From assembly GCA_021803345.1 (NCBI GenBank), contig JAJZLS010000068.1:38876-102875 (forward strand): a stretch of 64,000 nucleotides of DNA, in the 5' to 3' direction. Numbering within the stretch: the first letter of the stretch is position 1; every line of letters begins with the position of its first letter. Position numbers and translations under genes: made by a program. This document shows positions 63,862-64,000 of the stretch, in pieces. The notes under the pieces were generated by a model, which was not told the origin of the DNA, searched no databases, and worked only from the letters and a program-made list of their open reading frames with translations. Source of the stretch: Actinomycetes bacterium (GTDB lineage Bacteria > Actinomycetota > Acidimicrobiia > Acidimicrobiales > Acidimicrobiaceae).

Positions 63862-64000
63862 GGTTGGTTTTTGGATTTTTCCAATCTTTTCTCAATTTTT
63901 CTTTCTCCAAATGGCAGCACTGTTCGGCTTCAGTATTAGATTGGTAAATCCCAAGTGGAGATGTTGAACACCAGGGGGTTGACACAAGTCAATCACTTGA
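63862..64000. other. Intergenic end of window
   Basis: A T-rich stretch follows the kinase stop. TTGACA at about 63980 could be a -35 box for a gene beyond the window; TTGAC-ACAA-GTCAA is also a small perfect inverted repeat. Nothing else is supported. Confidence 0.3.

Noticed and set aside
1-64000. tRNA, rRNA or tmRNA genes
   Set aside because: No TpsiC-like arm or acceptor pairing was found by eye in any intergenic gap; a covariance-model scan would be needed to exclude small RNAs.

Overview
The window is a compact, mostly single-strand bacterial chromosome segment with middling GC content. It looks like an actinobacterium, most probably an acidophile-like member of the class Acidimicrobiia. 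This is inferred from gene content and order: an actinobacterial integration host factor (mIHF) between pyrF and gmk, a SCO6745-family protein, a PriA without helicase motifs, a DUF1844 protein beside infC, the order pyrR-B-C-carAB-D-F-mIHF-gmk-rpoZ-coaBC-metK-priA-def-fmt, and argCJBDFRGH followed by a 3-methyladenine glycosylase. The exact genus cannot be read from the sequence alone.

Layout. 1-1731: end of chorismate synthase, a broken shikimate kinase and 3-dehydroquinate synthase. 1888-4788: a membrane-anchored unknown, then nusB, efp and an Xaa-Pro peptidase on the minus strand. 5028-11540: heme/copper oxidase biogenesis and structural genes (ctaB, a TlpA-like thioredoxin, a CuA-like extra cupredoxin, subunits II, I and III, and a 39-residue membrane peptide). 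11833-14097: an orphan molybdenum hydroxylase large subunit. 14262-16714: an ABC exporter with its MarR-type regulator. 16841-18124: a complete IS630-type insertion sequence. 18282-19817: an LCP cell-wall ligase. 19902-28884: the pyrimidine operon. 28967-34669: mIHF, gmk, rpoZ, coaBC, metK, priA. 34933-36785: a toxin-antitoxin-like pair and a SCO6745-family protein. 37074-44278: def, fmt, rpe, a molybdopterin adenylyltransferase-like gene, the riboflavin genes, hisG and a cold-shock-like protein. 44275-50644: DUF1844, infC-rpmI-rplT, an rRNA methyltransferase and pheST. 50685-59213: the whole arginine pathway with its repressor. 59319-63861: a secreted propeller-repeat/CHAP protein, a DNA glycosylase and a two-component system.

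How the genes work together. Most of the window is housekeeping: aromatic, pyrimidine, riboflavin, histidine and arginine synthesis, translation factors and ribosomal proteins, in long operons with 1-17 nt overlaps that suggest translational coupling. The accessory part lies between efp/nusB and pyrR, which are normally close neighbours in actinobacteria. Here the peptidase-efp-nusB block is inverted and about 15 kb of respiratory, transport and mobile DNA separates it from pyrR. The most unusual points are the second CuA-like protein in the oxidase operon, an oxidase subunit I without the usual K-pathway lysine, the structured leader before that operon, the damaged aroK, and two essential genes (gmk and infC) whose reading frames offer no ATG, GTG or TTG where the conserved protein must begin.
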